A stretch of DNA of 64,000 bases, from assembly GCF_042219855.1 (NCBI RefSeq), contig NZ_JBHJHP010000007.1:220617-284616 (forward strand), in the 5' to 3' direction. Below the pieces are notes generated by a model. That model was given only the letters and a program-made list of their open reading frames with translations, had not been told where the DNA came from and did not search any database. The translations under genes were made by a program, and so were the position numbers. This stretch comes from JBHJHP01 sp042219855 (GTDB lineage Bacteria; Bacteroidota; Bacteroidia; Bacteroidales; UBA5342). Shown piece after piece: positions 44,310-53,473 of the stretch (position 1 is the stretch's first letter; the number at the start of each line of letters is the position of its first letter).

Positions 44310-46865
44310 ATGAAAACAAATTTTACGCAAAAAATCATCCTTCTGTCTCTTCTTATAACCTTGTTTGCCACCGGTTCTGGCCAGGCTCAGACCATAATAC
44401 CTAACGGAGGTTTTGAAAACTGGAGCACCAATACCTTATTCTCAGCTCCAGAGGTATGGTTGAGTTCTGCAGAGACAGATGGTTCTGCTATGTCCGCTGA
44501 AAGAGTAACAGATGATGCAACAGATGGAACGCAATCCATTAGACTTTTAACCGTAATGGAAAACGGAGAATTATCGCAAGGTCTTGCTGCTTTAGGTGAG
44601 CCGGCTGATGAAGGTGTAAATGGTATTTCATGGACACAGACGTTTACAAATGTACATGCATCCATAAAATACACGATTCATGACGGTGATGCGGGAATTA
44701 TTTTATGCGATTTATTCAATGCTGATACACTAACCGCAACCTTATTTTATCTGGTGACAGGTAGTTCCGCAGAATGGACAGACATAGACATGCCCATTGT
44801 GTATAAAGGTGCAGGAACACCGGTTCAGCCGGAAAAAATGTTCCTGGCATTTGTCAGCAGTTATCCCAAAGATATTCCACCTGAACTCGTAGATGATTCT
44901 TATGATCCGGAGGCATTTACCGCTACAGAAGGAAGCTGGATGTCTATAGACAATGTTTATTTTACCAATGGAGAAAATAGTGATAAAATTTATCCCGGAA
45001 ATCATAGCTTTGAGAACTGGTACGAGGCTGTTCTGACCGATCCGGACAGCTGGCAGAGTAATAACAGTAACTTTCTTAACGCTGACGTTACGCCTGTGAC
45101 ACGATCCGAAGATGCTGCAGAGGGAACCTATTCAGCAAGACTGGAGGTTATGAATGCCTGGGGATATAGTGAAGCCTGGTTAAATCTCGGTTCACCTGAT
45201 ACAGGCATTGTTTTTACGGATAAACCCAAGGCTTTAATGTTCTCCTATAAATATGTTCCTGCAGATGGTGATATGGGTGGCATGAACCTGAATTTCAGTG
45301 GGACAATTGATGGTGTTTACTCCGAATATTTTGGCGGAACCGGATACCCGTTTACAAAAACAACAGAGGGCTGGGTTGAGGTGTTCCGGACACTGGATTA
45401 CGATTACGCAGATAATTTTCAACCAGACCATATGAGGATCCATTTTATGGCAGGAAATAAAGATGGTTCAGTACTTTATATCGACAATCTGAAATTCGTA
45501 GATGTTACGCCTACATCCATCATTGTAAGAAACAGCGAAACCGGCGATCCGGTGAATTATGCCCAGGTTAGTATCAGTGGATTTGATTATTACATTCAAC
45601 TGGACGGGAACGGCATGGCAGATATTTCACTTCCTGACGGTGAATTCACTTATAAAGTTGCTGCCCAGGGTTATAATACTTCTACCGGCAGTTTTACCAT
45701 TCCGGCAGATGGAGACTCAATAAGCGTCCAGCTCACTCCCTTTGTTCCGGATCCGGAAAAACCCGTACTGAATATTACCGATAATGACGAGGATAAAGTT
45801 TATTTTGATGGTGACACCTTATCCGTGGAGATTAAATTACCGGATTCCTATCCTATTCCTAACGGTTTACAGGTTAACGTGACACAATATCTGTATCCTG
45901 ACGGTTCAGCTAACCCCGAAACTTACACGATATTTCGCGAAGGCACGATGCAGGTATCTACTGTGACCAATAATACCGTAAATGTCACTGGAATTGTTGG
46001 CGTGATCGATAAACCAGGAATCATCGGGTTTAATGCCAAAGTAAATATTGGGGTGGAATACAATATCGGAACATATCCTGTCATTGATACCTACCGCTAT
46101 AATCCTGATCTCAGCAGCTACGGACAGGCTTTTGCAGGGATTGCCATACCAGATGATGCAGGCATAACCACTCAACCGGAGCTTAGTAAGCTTGCCAATC
46201 TTTTTGGTTTTTCTTCTGATCCGGAAAATGATGTGCCGATAGCTTTTGTAAAAGAAGGTCAGGGGCATATCCTGTTCAATCCCGGTCTGAATTTTATTGA
46301 TCACAGAGATGAATTGAATCATTTAAAAGATGGTATGCACATTATGGCATCGCCTGAAACAGGATACTATGCTGAGATAAGTCCGGCCTGGCTGCCATTC
46401 CTCAGCAACACACCGGCAACCATAACGTTGGAAAATATCCCGGATGGTATCCCGGCATCTGAAATTGAGATCATGCAAACAAATTTTGGCGTCGCACCTG
46501 ACCAATATTCATACAGCTACACCGATGGTTCAGCCAGCATAGAAAACGGAGCATTTACCTTTAATGTTTATGGATTCAGCCGGTATTCATTAAGGCATGA
46601 TGGTTTGAAAGCCACAAAAACACAAATGGCAGATAATAACAGACTACAGATTTACCCGAATCCTGCCGGCGACTTTTTGCATGTTTCTTCACAAAAAGAA
46701 GTGACGTATTTAACCGTCAGTACGCTCAGTGGCCGAACAGTTATTGAAGAAGCTGGAATCAATAATCAGTCCCTGGATATTCACGCCTTATCACCGGGCT
46801 ATTATATGCTGAATATTACAACAAAAGATGGTGGCAACAGCATGCTTCCATTCATTAAAAAATAA
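44310..46865 (+). CDS. large T9SS-sorted multidomain surface protein
   Basis: An 851-residue protein with a signal peptide (cut near GQAQT). Two similar jelly-roll modules follow, each opening with a G/SFENW signature (NGGFENWSTNTLFSAPEVW at about 31; NHSFENWYEAVLTDPDSW at about 230) and ending MSIDNVYF / LYIDNLKF. They resemble carbohydrate-binding PCMD-like modules. Next come a carboxypeptidase-regulatory-like domain (IIVRNSETGDPVNYAQVSI, about 405-475), an Ig-like region, and a C-terminal T9SS type A sorting domain (RLQIYPNPAGDFLHV). No catalytic domain is recognised, so binding or adhesion is likely. It is flanked by repeat clusters A and B. Confidence 0.82.
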   Translation: MKTNFTQKIILLSLLITLFATGSGQAQTIIPNGGFENWSTNTLFSAPEVWLSSAETDGSAMSAERVTDDATDGTQSIRLLTVMENGELSQGLAALGEPADEGVNGISWTQTFTNVHASIKYTIHDGDAGIILCDLFNADTLTATLFYLVTGSSAEWTDIDMPIVYKGAGTPVQPEKMFLAFVSSYPKDIPPELVDDSYDPEAFTATEGSWMSIDNVYFTNGENSDKIYPGNHSFENWYEAVLTDPDSWQSNNSNFLNADVTPVTRSEDAAEGTYSARLEVMNAWGYSEAWLNLGSPDTGIVFTDKPKALMFSYKYVPADGDMGGMNLNFSGTIDGVYSEYFGGTGYPFTKTTEGWVEVFRTLDYDYADNFQPDHMRIHFMAGNKDGSVLYIDNLKFVDVTPTSIIVRNSETGDPVNYAQVSISGFDYYIQLDGNGMADISLPDGEFTYKVAAQGYNTSTGSFTIPADGDSISVQLTPFVPDPEKPVLNITDNDEDKVYFDGDTLSVEIKLPDSYPIPNGLQVNVTQYLYPDGSANPETYTIFREGTMQVSTVTNNTVNVTGIVGVIDKPGIIGFNAKVNIGVEYNIGTYPVIDTYRYNPDLSSYGQAFAGIAIPDDAGITTQPELSKLANLFGFSSDPENDVPIAFVKEGQGHILFNPGLNFIDHRDELNHLKDGMHIMASPETGYYAEISPAWLPFLSNTPATITLENIPDGIPASEIEIMQTNFGVAPDQYSYSYTDGSASIENGAFTFNVYGFSRYSLRHDGLKATKTQMADNNRLQIYPNPAGDFLHVSSQKEVTYLTVSTLSGRTVIEEAGINNQSLDIHALSPGYYMLNITTKDGGNSMLPFIKK

Positions 46866-46885
46866 GAGAGTTTTTACGAACCAGG

Positions 46886-46918
46886 CCCCTTCAGAATTTG
46901 AACTTCTGAAGGGGTTTT
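46886..46918 (+). terminator. intrinsic terminator after the 851-residue surface protein
   Basis: CCCCTTCAGAA (46886-46896) pairs perfectly with TTCTGAAGGGG (46904-46914), then TTTT. Confidence 0.93.
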
Positions 46919-47026
46919 ATTAAGGATGATGCATTATTAGTAATAAACATCTGCATGATCCCAATGGTATAGTGAAAAACGAATGATAAAAAGACGGTAC
47001 GAATTCCACCTTCACAATCTGGAATG

Positions 47027-47482
47027 GATTTACATGATTTACATACCCAAGGCGGTGCCTTGGGCTAAAGTGCTTTTTGCCTTTCAGGCAAAGTATTTTC
47101 CGCATCCTAATAAAAATCTCTGTCCGAACACCCTCCCTGGACACGACCGCAGAGAGGGTTTAGGGAGGGCAGTAAATAGGGAGCTTACAGGTTTGCCAGG
47201 AGCCAGGGTGGGTCATGCATTATTAATTTCAACATGCTACAAAAAGCCGACAAGAACGTTCTTCAATTTTCATCTGCTGTGCGCGGCTTTGGATTTACAT
47301 GACTTATATACCCATGGCTGCGCCATGGGTTGAATTGCGGTTTGCCCTTCAGGCAAAGTATTTCCCGAATCCCAACATAAACCACCTGTCCGAACACCCT
47401 CCCCGGGCACGACCGTAGAGAGTGTTTAGGGAGGGCAGTAAATCAAGGAGCTTGCAGGTTTGTCAGGAGCCAGGGTGGGTCT
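47027..47482 (+). repeat. ~265-bp structured repeat, cluster B (two units)
   Basis: Units are anchored at 47127 and 47392 (265 apart). The central hairpin is CCCAAGGC-GGT-GCCTTGGG (47046-47064) in the first and CCCATGGC-TGC-GCCATGGG (47311-47329) in the second. The two arms change together, so pairing is kept. The cluster starts and ends within a unit, as expected for repeats trimmed by recombination. Confidence 0.86.
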
Positions 47483-47623
47483 GGTAATCGTAATTGAATC
47501 CCATAATTGGTTTTGCACATCTGATGAAATGAAGCACATATAACAGATTCATAACAAAACATATTGGAAAAACGTCATTTTTTTATGTAAATTGTTAGTG
47601 CCAAAAATTATAAAACTCTCCAA

Positions 47624-48835
47624 ATGAAAACTTTAATTCTTTTACTGCTATTGGTTCCTGTGACCTTTTTCGGACAATCCTTTGAATTTAGTATTGAACC
47701 CTTGAACCCGGATGTCATTGTTGATTCCATCATCTTCTATATTCCAGGTAGTGAAAACCCCTTTAAAACAGATGAAGCCACCGAATTTATCATCGAAGAA
47801 AAGGCAAGCTCTTTTTCTGTTGTAAAGGAAACCGGCTTCAGCATCTATCCCAATCCAGCCAGTGATCATTTTACCGTGAACATTAGCCATACGATAGCAC
47901 AGATACGAAGTTTGACGATAACCGATATCGCAGGCAGGACTATTTATCAATCCGTCGGTTCACTGCAGCAAAATATTGAACTTAACAACATAGTTCCAGG
48001 ACAATACGTTATGACGATCGATCATGGAAATAAAAATACAAGTACCTCTTTCCTGGTTCAGGGATCCGGATCAATACATATTGAATTAGTGACTACTGAA
48101 ACCGGCAACAATTCTTTATATACAAAATCTGTTCAATCTGCCATTCCTCTTCCCGGTCCATGGATGACAGGCCGGCCCATAATTATGGATATTTTTAGCA
48201 GATATTCGAACATCCCCTATCAAACTGTTTTGCCTGTTACACCTAAGGAAGAAGATACCGGCAGAACCTATACCTTTATCATCTATGCCTGTACAGATGA
48301 CAGCGGCAAACATTATCCGGTAGTGGAAATAGGCGACCAGGTGTGGATGGCTGCCAACATGGCTATGGAGACCGATAGCGGTAGCCTGGTATACGATTCA
48401 GACATGACCAATGCTGAAAAGTTCGGGATGCTATACGACTGGGAAACTGCACAGGATGTATGTCCTGATGGCTGGCATCTTCCATCTGATGAAGAGTGGA
48501 TACAACTTGCAACACACCTGAAAACCCTCACCGAGGATACCCTGATTGCCGATTGCCTGAAAATGCCTGAGGAATGGCTGGTTCCTGTACAGCTTGTTCC
48601 CAATGTTGGATTTAAAGCCCTGCCTGCAGGAGCATTTTATCCCTATGGAGATACCTATTTCTATAATTTGTTTTCTTCGGCTTATTTCTGGACAAGCGAT
48701 GAAGCACCGGAGGATAATAGCAAAGGGATCATGAGAAAACTTAATGAAACGGATGCCAATCTCATACGGGGATACTCTGTAAAAGAGTATGGGTTTTCTG
48801 TAAGGTGTGTAAAAGATGCTGAACCGGAAGAATAA
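47624..48835 (+). CDS. secreted FISUMP-domain protein with internal sorting-like module
   Basis: A 403-residue protein with a signal peptide (cut near FFG). At about 73-150 there is a T9SS sorting-like module (GFSIYPNPASDHFTVNI, LTITDIAGRTIYQSV, GQYVMTIDHGN), here internal rather than terminal. A linker follows, then a FISUMP (Fibrobacter major paralogous) domain from about 225: YPVVEIGDQVWMAANM, YDWETAQDVCPDGWHLPSDEEWIQL, and YFWTSDE with SVKEYGFSVRCVKD at the end. FISUMP domains are common on secreted lipoproteins and their role is unknown. The module order suggests a domain shuffle. Confidence 0.8.
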   Translation: MKTLILLLLLVPVTFFGQSFEFSIEPLNPDVIVDSIIFYIPGSENPFKTDEATEFIIEEKASSFSVVKETGFSIYPNPASDHFTVNISHTIAQIRSLTITDIAGRTIYQSVGSLQQNIELNNIVPGQYVMTIDHGNKNTSTSFLVQGSGSIHIELVTTETGNNSLYTKSVQSAIPLPGPWMTGRPIIMDIFSRYSNIPYQTVLPVTPKEEDTGRTYTFIIYACTDDSGKHYPVVEIGDQVWMAANMAMETDSGSLVYDSDMTNAEKFGMLYDWETAQDVCPDGWHLPSDEEWIQLATHLKTLTEDTLIADCLKMPEEWLVPVQLVPNVGFKALPAGAFYPYGDTYFYNLFSSAYFWTSDEAPEDNSKGIMRKLNETDANLIRGYSVKEYGFSVRCVKDAEPEE

Positions 48836-48854
48836 ACCAAATTCCTATTTGGGT

Positions 48855-48881
48855 ACCCCTTGTATGCAACGAGGGGTTTTT
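48855..48881 (+). terminator. intrinsic terminator after the FISUMP protein
   Basis: ACCCCTTGT (48855-48863) pairs with ACGAGGGGT (48869-48877) with one G-T pair, followed by a T-rich tail. Confidence 0.82.
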
Positions 48882-48943
48882 GTTTGTTATTTGTAACGAC
48901 ATTATTTAATTAAAAATCATGTTGTTTTTCAACCCTGTACCCA

Positions 48944-50120
48944 ATCCCAACAAAAATCACCTGTCCGAACACCCTCCCTGGGCACGACCGTAGAGAGTGT
49001 TTAGGGAGGGCCGTAAATAGGGAGCTTGCAGGTTTGAATGGAGCCAGGGTGGGTCAGGTAATATTAATTTCAACATGCTACAAAAAGCCGACAAGAACGT
49101 TCTTCAATTTTCATCTGCTGTGCGCGGCTTTTGGATTTACATGGTTTATAAACCCAAGGCGGTGCCTTGGGCTAAAGTGCTTTTTGCCTTTCAGGCAAAG
49201 TATTTTCCGTATCCTAATAAAAATCTCTGTCCGAATACCCTCCCTGGGAACGACCGTAGAGAGGGTTTAGGGAGGGCAGTAAATAGGGAGCTTACAGGTT
49301 TGTCAGGAGCCAGGGTGGGGCATGAAATATTAATTTCAACACGCTACAAAAGCCGACAAGAACGTTCTTCAATTTTTCTACTGCTGTGCGCGGCTTTGGA
49401 TTTACATGGTTTATAATCCCATGGCTGCGCCATGGGCTGAATTGCGGTTTGCCCTTCAGGCAAAGTATTTCCCGCATCCCAACAAAAACCACTTGTCCGA
49501 ACACCCTCCCTGGGCACGACCGTAGAGAGTGTTTAGGGAGGGCAGTAAACAGGGAGCTTGCAGGTTTACCAGGAGCCAGGGTGGGTCATGAAATATTAAT
49601 TTCAACATGCTACAAAAAGCCGACAAGAACGTTCTTCAATTTTCATCTGCTGTGCGCGGCTTTGGATTTACATGGTTTATAAACCCAAGGCGGTGCCTTG
49701 GGCTGAATTGCTTTTTGCCTTTCAGGCAAATTATTTTCCGTATCCCAACAAAAATCACCTGTCCGAACACCCTCCCTGGGCACGACCGTAGAGAGGGTTT
49801 AGGGAGGGCAGTAAACAGGGAGCTTGCAGGTTTGCCAGGAGCCAGGGTGGGTCAGGTAATATTAATTTCAACATGCTACAAAAGCCGACAAGAACGTTCT
49901 TCAATTTTCATCTGCTTTGCGCGGCTTTGGATTTACATGACTCATAATCCCAAGGCGGTGCATTGGGCTAAATTGCGGTTTGCCCTTCAGGCAAAGTATT
50001 TCCCGCATCCCAACAAAAAACACTTGTCCGATCACCCTCCCTGGGCACGACCGGAGAGAGTGTTTAGGGAGGGCAGTAAATAAGTAGCTTGCAGGTTTGT
50101 CAAGAGCCAGGGTGGGTCAA
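48944..50120 (+). repeat. ~265-bp structured repeat, cluster C (four units plus partial)
   Basis: Units are anchored at 48966, 49230, 49499, 49765 and 50030 (spacings 264, 269, 266, 265). The central hairpin alternates: CCCAAGGC/GCCTTGGG at 49153-49171 and 49684-49702, CCCATGGC/GCCATGGG at 49418-49436, and a decayed CCCAAGGC/GCATTGGG at 49949-49967. Each unit ends in GCCAGGGTGGGTCA (or close to it) followed by TATTAATTTCAACATGCTAC. It fills most of the 1.35-kb gap between genes; no protein-coding gene is supported. Confidence 0.88.
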
Positions 50121-50187
50121 TGGTTAGACCAATTCTTTAAAAAACGATAAGTGCTTTGCATGAACGAACCAGCTCCATAATTTAGTG

Positions 50188-50397
50188 CTAATCTCCCTGC
50201 CGGCCGTTACTAATTGCCCAGGCAGTTATCCCTGTAATTGTAATCAGACTTCCGGCAATGATGGCTAAATTAATATTGCGTTGTGCTTTTCGTGCCTTTT
50301 TAAGCTGCTTCGATCCTACTCCTTTTTTTGCAATAATGTCTTCCAGTTTTTTGATTCTCTCTTCTAATTCTTTTTTAATTTTTTCGTTAAATTCCAT
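50188..50397 (-). CDS. small coiled-coil membrane protein
   Basis: A 69-residue protein. A charged helical, coiled-coil N-terminal half (EKIKKELEERIKKLEDIIAKKG) is followed by a Lys/Arg-rich stretch and one transmembrane helix (INLAIIAGSLITITGITAWAI). I recognise no family. The plausible start, composition and single TM suggest a real small membrane protein rather than a chance frame. It is isolated, with the structured repeat on its 3' side. Confidence 0.55.
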   Translation of the reverse strand: MEFNEKIKKELEERIKKLEDIIAKKGVGSKQLKKARKAQRNINLAIIAGSLITITGITAWAISNGRQGD

Positions 50398-50701
50398 ATT
50401 ATTAATGTTTTATGTTCTCTATTGGTTAAACGTTCAGAAAATTAAAATGTTTGTTTTTTTCAGGTATCTTAACCAGGGTCACCACACTACCGATCAGCCT
50501 GATAAAAAGCATTCCAGTGGTGATTTTCACCTCCATGATTTTGTCCGGACAGAAGTAATCAGATAGGCTACACATACAAGCTAACCGGTATTCTCCCGAA
50601 TGCGGGTACATAATATAAATTCCGTATAAATAGCACCTCCCCGGATTCTATTACCTGCCTTTTTCTTACTTTAGCGTGTTGTTTGAATAAAATTTACCTG
50701 T
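50398..50701. other. intergenic region before the barrel gene cluster
   Basis: A gap of 304 bases between the small membrane protein (minus) and the first barrel gene (plus). TACTTTAG at about 50669 loosely resembles a -7 box. Nothing else is recognised. Confidence 0.35.
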
Positions 50702-51241
50702 ATGAAAGCTTTTTTGATGTTTCTTCTGATCGTTCCCGCATTATTTTTCGGCGGAACCACCATAAGCTACAGTCAGACGGATAGTATTGTAAAACCGGTG
50801 GCTCTCTACCTGGAACTTGGAGGAAACGCACTGGTTTATTCTGTGAATATGGACTACTCCTTCCCCTTTTTTGATAACAACCTGCTGGCTTTTCGTGCCG
50901 GCTTCAGTTTTCTGAACAACTACAGGGACAACGGCATGAATACGTCCACATTCCCGCTTGAATTTACCGGGTTGATCCACCTGGCAGATAATGAAAGTTA
51001 CTTCGAAATCGGGCCGGGAATAACGTTTATGAACCTTGATGAAATCAGACGGGACCATAAGGAACAGCTCCGGTATTTCAGTTTTCGGGCCGGATACAGG
51101 TATCAGAAACGCGACGGTGGTCTTGTCTTCCGGGCTGGTTTTATGCGCCTTTACGATTATTATTCATCCAATCCTGACAGGTATACGAAGTATCACACCT
51201 GGAAGACCATGCTTGGTATAAGCCTGGGTGTCGCCATATAA
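50702..51241 (+). CDS. outer membrane beta-barrel protein, paralog 1 of 4
   Basis: A 179-residue protein with a signal peptide (cut near SYSQT). Strands with alternating hydrophobic residues follow: LYLELGGNALVYSVNMDYSF, LAFRAGFSFL, STFPLEFTGLIHLADNESYFEIGPGITFM, FSFRAGYRYQKRDGGLVFRAGFM, then MLGISLGVAI with the terminal aliphatic strand. Probably an eight-stranded barrel. The pattern LELGGN...YSxNxD and RAGYRYQ...GGLVFRAG is shared with the next three genes. Function unknown. Confidence 0.8.
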   Translation: MKAFLMFLLIVPALFFGGTTISYSQTDSIVKPVALYLELGGNALVYSVNMDYSFPFFDNNLLAFRAGFSFLNNYRDNGMNTSTFPLEFTGLIHLADNESYFEIGPGITFMNLDEIRRDHKEQLRYFSFRAGYRYQKRDGGLVFRAGFMRLYDYYSSNPDRYTKYHTWKTMLGISLGVAI

Positions 51242-51265
51242 ACCAATAATATAACTGATTTTAAG

Positions 51266-51799
51266 ATGATGAAAACACATTTTACCTTCATTCTGCTCGT
51301 CTTCGGACTTTGTATTTCTGCTGCATCTTTGCAGGCGCAGACAAAAACAACGGCCAGTAAAATGACATTCTACTATGAATTGTGGGGCAATGGCCTGACC
51401 AGTAGCTTTAATATGGATATGCTGTTCCGGATAGATCACGACCTGGTAATTGTGCCGCGTTTAGGTTTGGGCGTTAAAGATAATTTTCTTGGACGGGGCT
51501 ATGATATCGTTTCTTTCCCGATGGAACTGACAGCTATGGTTGACATGTATAAAACCCGGCATTTTCTTGAAGTGGGACCAGGTTTGACCATTACAAACTT
51601 CAGCAATGTTAAAGGTGATGCCAACATTGGCTACATGACCCTGCGTGCCGGTTACCGCTACCAACCGGAAAATGGCTGGTTTGTCTTCCGGGCCGGCATT
51701 ATTCCCATGCTGGACTTTTATTCCGGCGACATGGACTACCAACGGCCAAACTATACCTGGGACATTATGGCCGGAATAAGTTTAGGGATCGCACTCTGA
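51266..51799 (+). CDS. outer membrane beta-barrel protein, paralog 2 of 4
   Basis: A 177-residue protein with a signal peptide (cut near LQAQT). Its core has the same landmarks as paralog 1: YYELWGNGLTSSFNMDMLFRID, VPRLGLGV, SFPMELTAMVDMYKTRHFLEVGPGLTI, TLRAGYRYQPENGWFVFRAGIIPMLDFYSGD, MAGISLGIAL. It lies 24 nt after paralog 1 and 42 nt before paralog 3. Divergence among the copies is high, so the duplications are old. Confidence 0.8.
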   Translation: MMKTHFTFILLVFGLCISAASLQAQTKTTASKMTFYYELWGNGLTSSFNMDMLFRIDHDLVIVPRLGLGVKDNFLGRGYDIVSFPMELTAMVDMYKTRHFLEVGPGLTITNFSNVKGDANIGYMTLRAGYRYQPENGWFVFRAGIIPMLDFYSGDMDYQRPNYTWDIMAGISLGIAL

Positions 51800-51841
51800 A
51801 ACAGAAAGGATGGAGTAAACAACGGATTTATAATACAATAA

Positions 51842-52363
51842 ATGAAAAGACTTATACTATATCTGCTGATCAGTATACTTTCAGCAACGGGATTGCTTCT
51901 AAATGCCCAGTCATCCCCGCCGAAATGCAACAACAGTGTTTACATGGAACTTGGTGGAAACGGCATGACCTACACCTTTAATGTGGACCACTGGATCAGG
52001 TCGGAATCGGGAGTAGCCATTGTCCCGCGGGTTGGATATGGCTATACACCATCAAATTTGTTTAATGGCGAGGACAGCTTCTTTGCGTTCCCGCTTGAGT
52101 TGTCCTTTTTAGTGCCCGTTAAGAACTACAACAACTACTTGGAAGTTGCTTTCGGAACTACTTTCATCAGAGCCTTTGGAGAGTCCATTACCAACGATAA
52201 AACGAAATCTTCAATAATCAGGGCGGGTTACCGCTATCAAAAACCGGAAGGCGGATTCCTTTTCAGGGCAGGTCTGCTCGCGGTATATAACTTTTATAAC
52301 GGCAGTTCCGGTCGAACCAAATTGCAGCCCTGGGTCGGACTTAGCTTTGGCTATGCCTTTTAA
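51842..52363 (+). CDS. outer membrane beta-barrel protein, paralog 3 of 4
   Basis: A 173-residue protein with a signal peptide (cut near LLNAQ). Shared landmarks: YMELGGNGMTYTFNVDHWIR, IVPRVGYGYTPSN, FAFPLELSFLVPVKNYNNYLEVAFGTTF, IIRAGYRYQKPEGGFLFRAGLLAVYNFYNGS, VGLSFGYAF. The C-terminal Phe is typical of outer-membrane barrels recognised by the BAM complex. Confidence 0.8.
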   Translation: MKRLILYLLISILSATGLLLNAQSSPPKCNNSVYMELGGNGMTYTFNVDHWIRSESGVAIVPRVGYGYTPSNLFNGEDSFFAFPLELSFLVPVKNYNNYLEVAFGTTFIRAFGESITNDKTKSSIIRAGYRYQKPEGGFLFRAGLLAVYNFYNGSSGRTKLQPWVGLSFGYAF

Positions 52364-52402
52364 ATCCTGGTTTTCATGAGAAATAAAACACAACTTACCT
52401 TT

Positions 52403-52921
52403 ATGAAAAAACACAATCTTCTACCTGCTTTACTTTACATCATTGGCTCTGCCTATACCATGGCGCAACCCCGCATTTATGAAACCAATTCGGCATACTA
52501 CCTCGAAGCCGGTGGAAACGCCTATTCCTATTCCATCAATGTGGATCACATGTTTCGCATAGACACCACCTTTGCCATTGCACCCCGCATTGGGTTTAGT
52601 TACACGCCAAATTTACCGGATAAGCAATACGGCATAAGCTCTTTTCCGTTTGAGCTGAATGCTCTTATTCCGGTATCCCGGCGTAGCCATTATTTTGAGC
52701 TGGGACCCGGTTATACCTACCTGCTTATTTTTGGCCGGACCAATCTGAAAGACAATGGCGGCATGCTCACCTTCCGGCTGGGCTACCGCTACCAGAGAAC
52801 CGATGGTGGTTTAGTATTCCGTGCCGGACTGCTCTATCTGACCAACCGAAGTGGCGACTTTAGCTTTAACGGTAAATCATCTTTAATCTGGCCGGGAATA
52901 AGTTGCGGCTTTGCGTTTTGA
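52403..52921 (+). CDS. outer membrane beta-barrel protein, paralog 4 of 4
   Basis: A protein of 172 residues from ATG 52403 (MKKHNLLPALLYIIGSAYTMAQ is a proper signal peptide; an in-frame ATG at 52376 would add a polar stretch before it). Landmarks: YYLEAGGNAYSYSINVDHMFRID, IAPRIGFSYTPN, SFPFELNALIPVSRRSHYFELGPGYTYL, TFRLGYRYQRTDGGLVFRAGLLYL, ending CGFAF. It is most similar to paralog 3. Confidence 0.8.
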   Translation: MKKHNLLPALLYIIGSAYTMAQPRIYETNSAYYLEAGGNAYSYSINVDHMFRIDTTFAIAPRIGFSYTPNLPDKQYGISSFPFELNALIPVSRRSHYFELGPGYTYLLIFGRTNLKDNGGMLTFRLGYRYQRTDGGLVFRAGLLYLTNRSGDFSFNGKSSLIWPGISCGFAF

Positions 52922-53050
52922 GACGGGATAGTTTGAATTGCGTTTAAATTATTTCTGCTGTTTTACAAGTATAATAATTTTGTAAATTAGCTGAGTTTTT
53001 GGCCTGTTTTAAGATGTTTTGAATAACCATCATCAGAAAAATTTATTTAA

Positions 53051-53467
53051 ATGACTGATGTTCATGATAAAGCAACCCGTAGTTACAACATGTCAAGAAT
53101 CCGGGGTAAAAACACAAAACCCGAAATTCTTGTCAGGAAGTTTTTACATAAAAATGGATTTCGGTACAGACTCAATTATTCAAAATTACCGGGAAAACCT
53201 GACATTGTTTTACCCAAATACAAAACCGTAATTTTTATCAACGGTTGTTTTTGGCACGGACACAAAGGGTGTAAGTTTTTTGTGGTTCCTAAAACACGGA
53301 CTGAATGGTGGACAGAGAAAATTAACAGTACGATTGAACGTGATGAAATTAAAAATAAAGAATTAGAGAAAATGGGATGGGATGTGAAAACCCTGTGGGA
53401 ATGTGAATTAAAACCAGAAAAAAGTACAAAAACGTTAGAAGATTTATTAGTATTTTTGAGAAAATAA
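53051..53467 (+). CDS. vsr: very short patch repair endonuclease Vsr
   Basis: A 138-residue protein: DKATRSYNMSRIRGKNTKPEILVRKFLHKNGFRYRLNYSKLPGKPDIVLPKYKTVIFINGCFWHGHKGC. The catalytic D51 (GKPDIVLP) and the His/Cys zinc and active-site cluster FWHGHKGC are present. Vsr nicks next to T-G mismatches that arise when 5-methylcytosine deaminates. It is fitting that it lies 6 nt before a C5 methyltransferase gene. A weak -7 box (TAATTTTG, 52975-52982) lies upstream. First gene of the defence island. Confidence 0.95.
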   Translation: MTDVHDKATRSYNMSRIRGKNTKPEILVRKFLHKNGFRYRLNYSKLPGKPDIVLPKYKTVIFINGCFWHGHKGCKFFVVPKTRTEWWTEKINSTIERDEIKNKELEKMGWDVKTLWECELKPEKSTKTLEDLLVFLRK

Positions 53468-53473
53468 CAATTT

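Noticed and set aside
43847..50083. Open frames across the 265-bp repeat (with KADKNVLQFSSAVRGF or SRQERSSIF)
   Set aside because: The same repeat is read in different frames in different units; spacing is not a fixed multiple of three, and compensating changes keep hairpins rather than amino acids.
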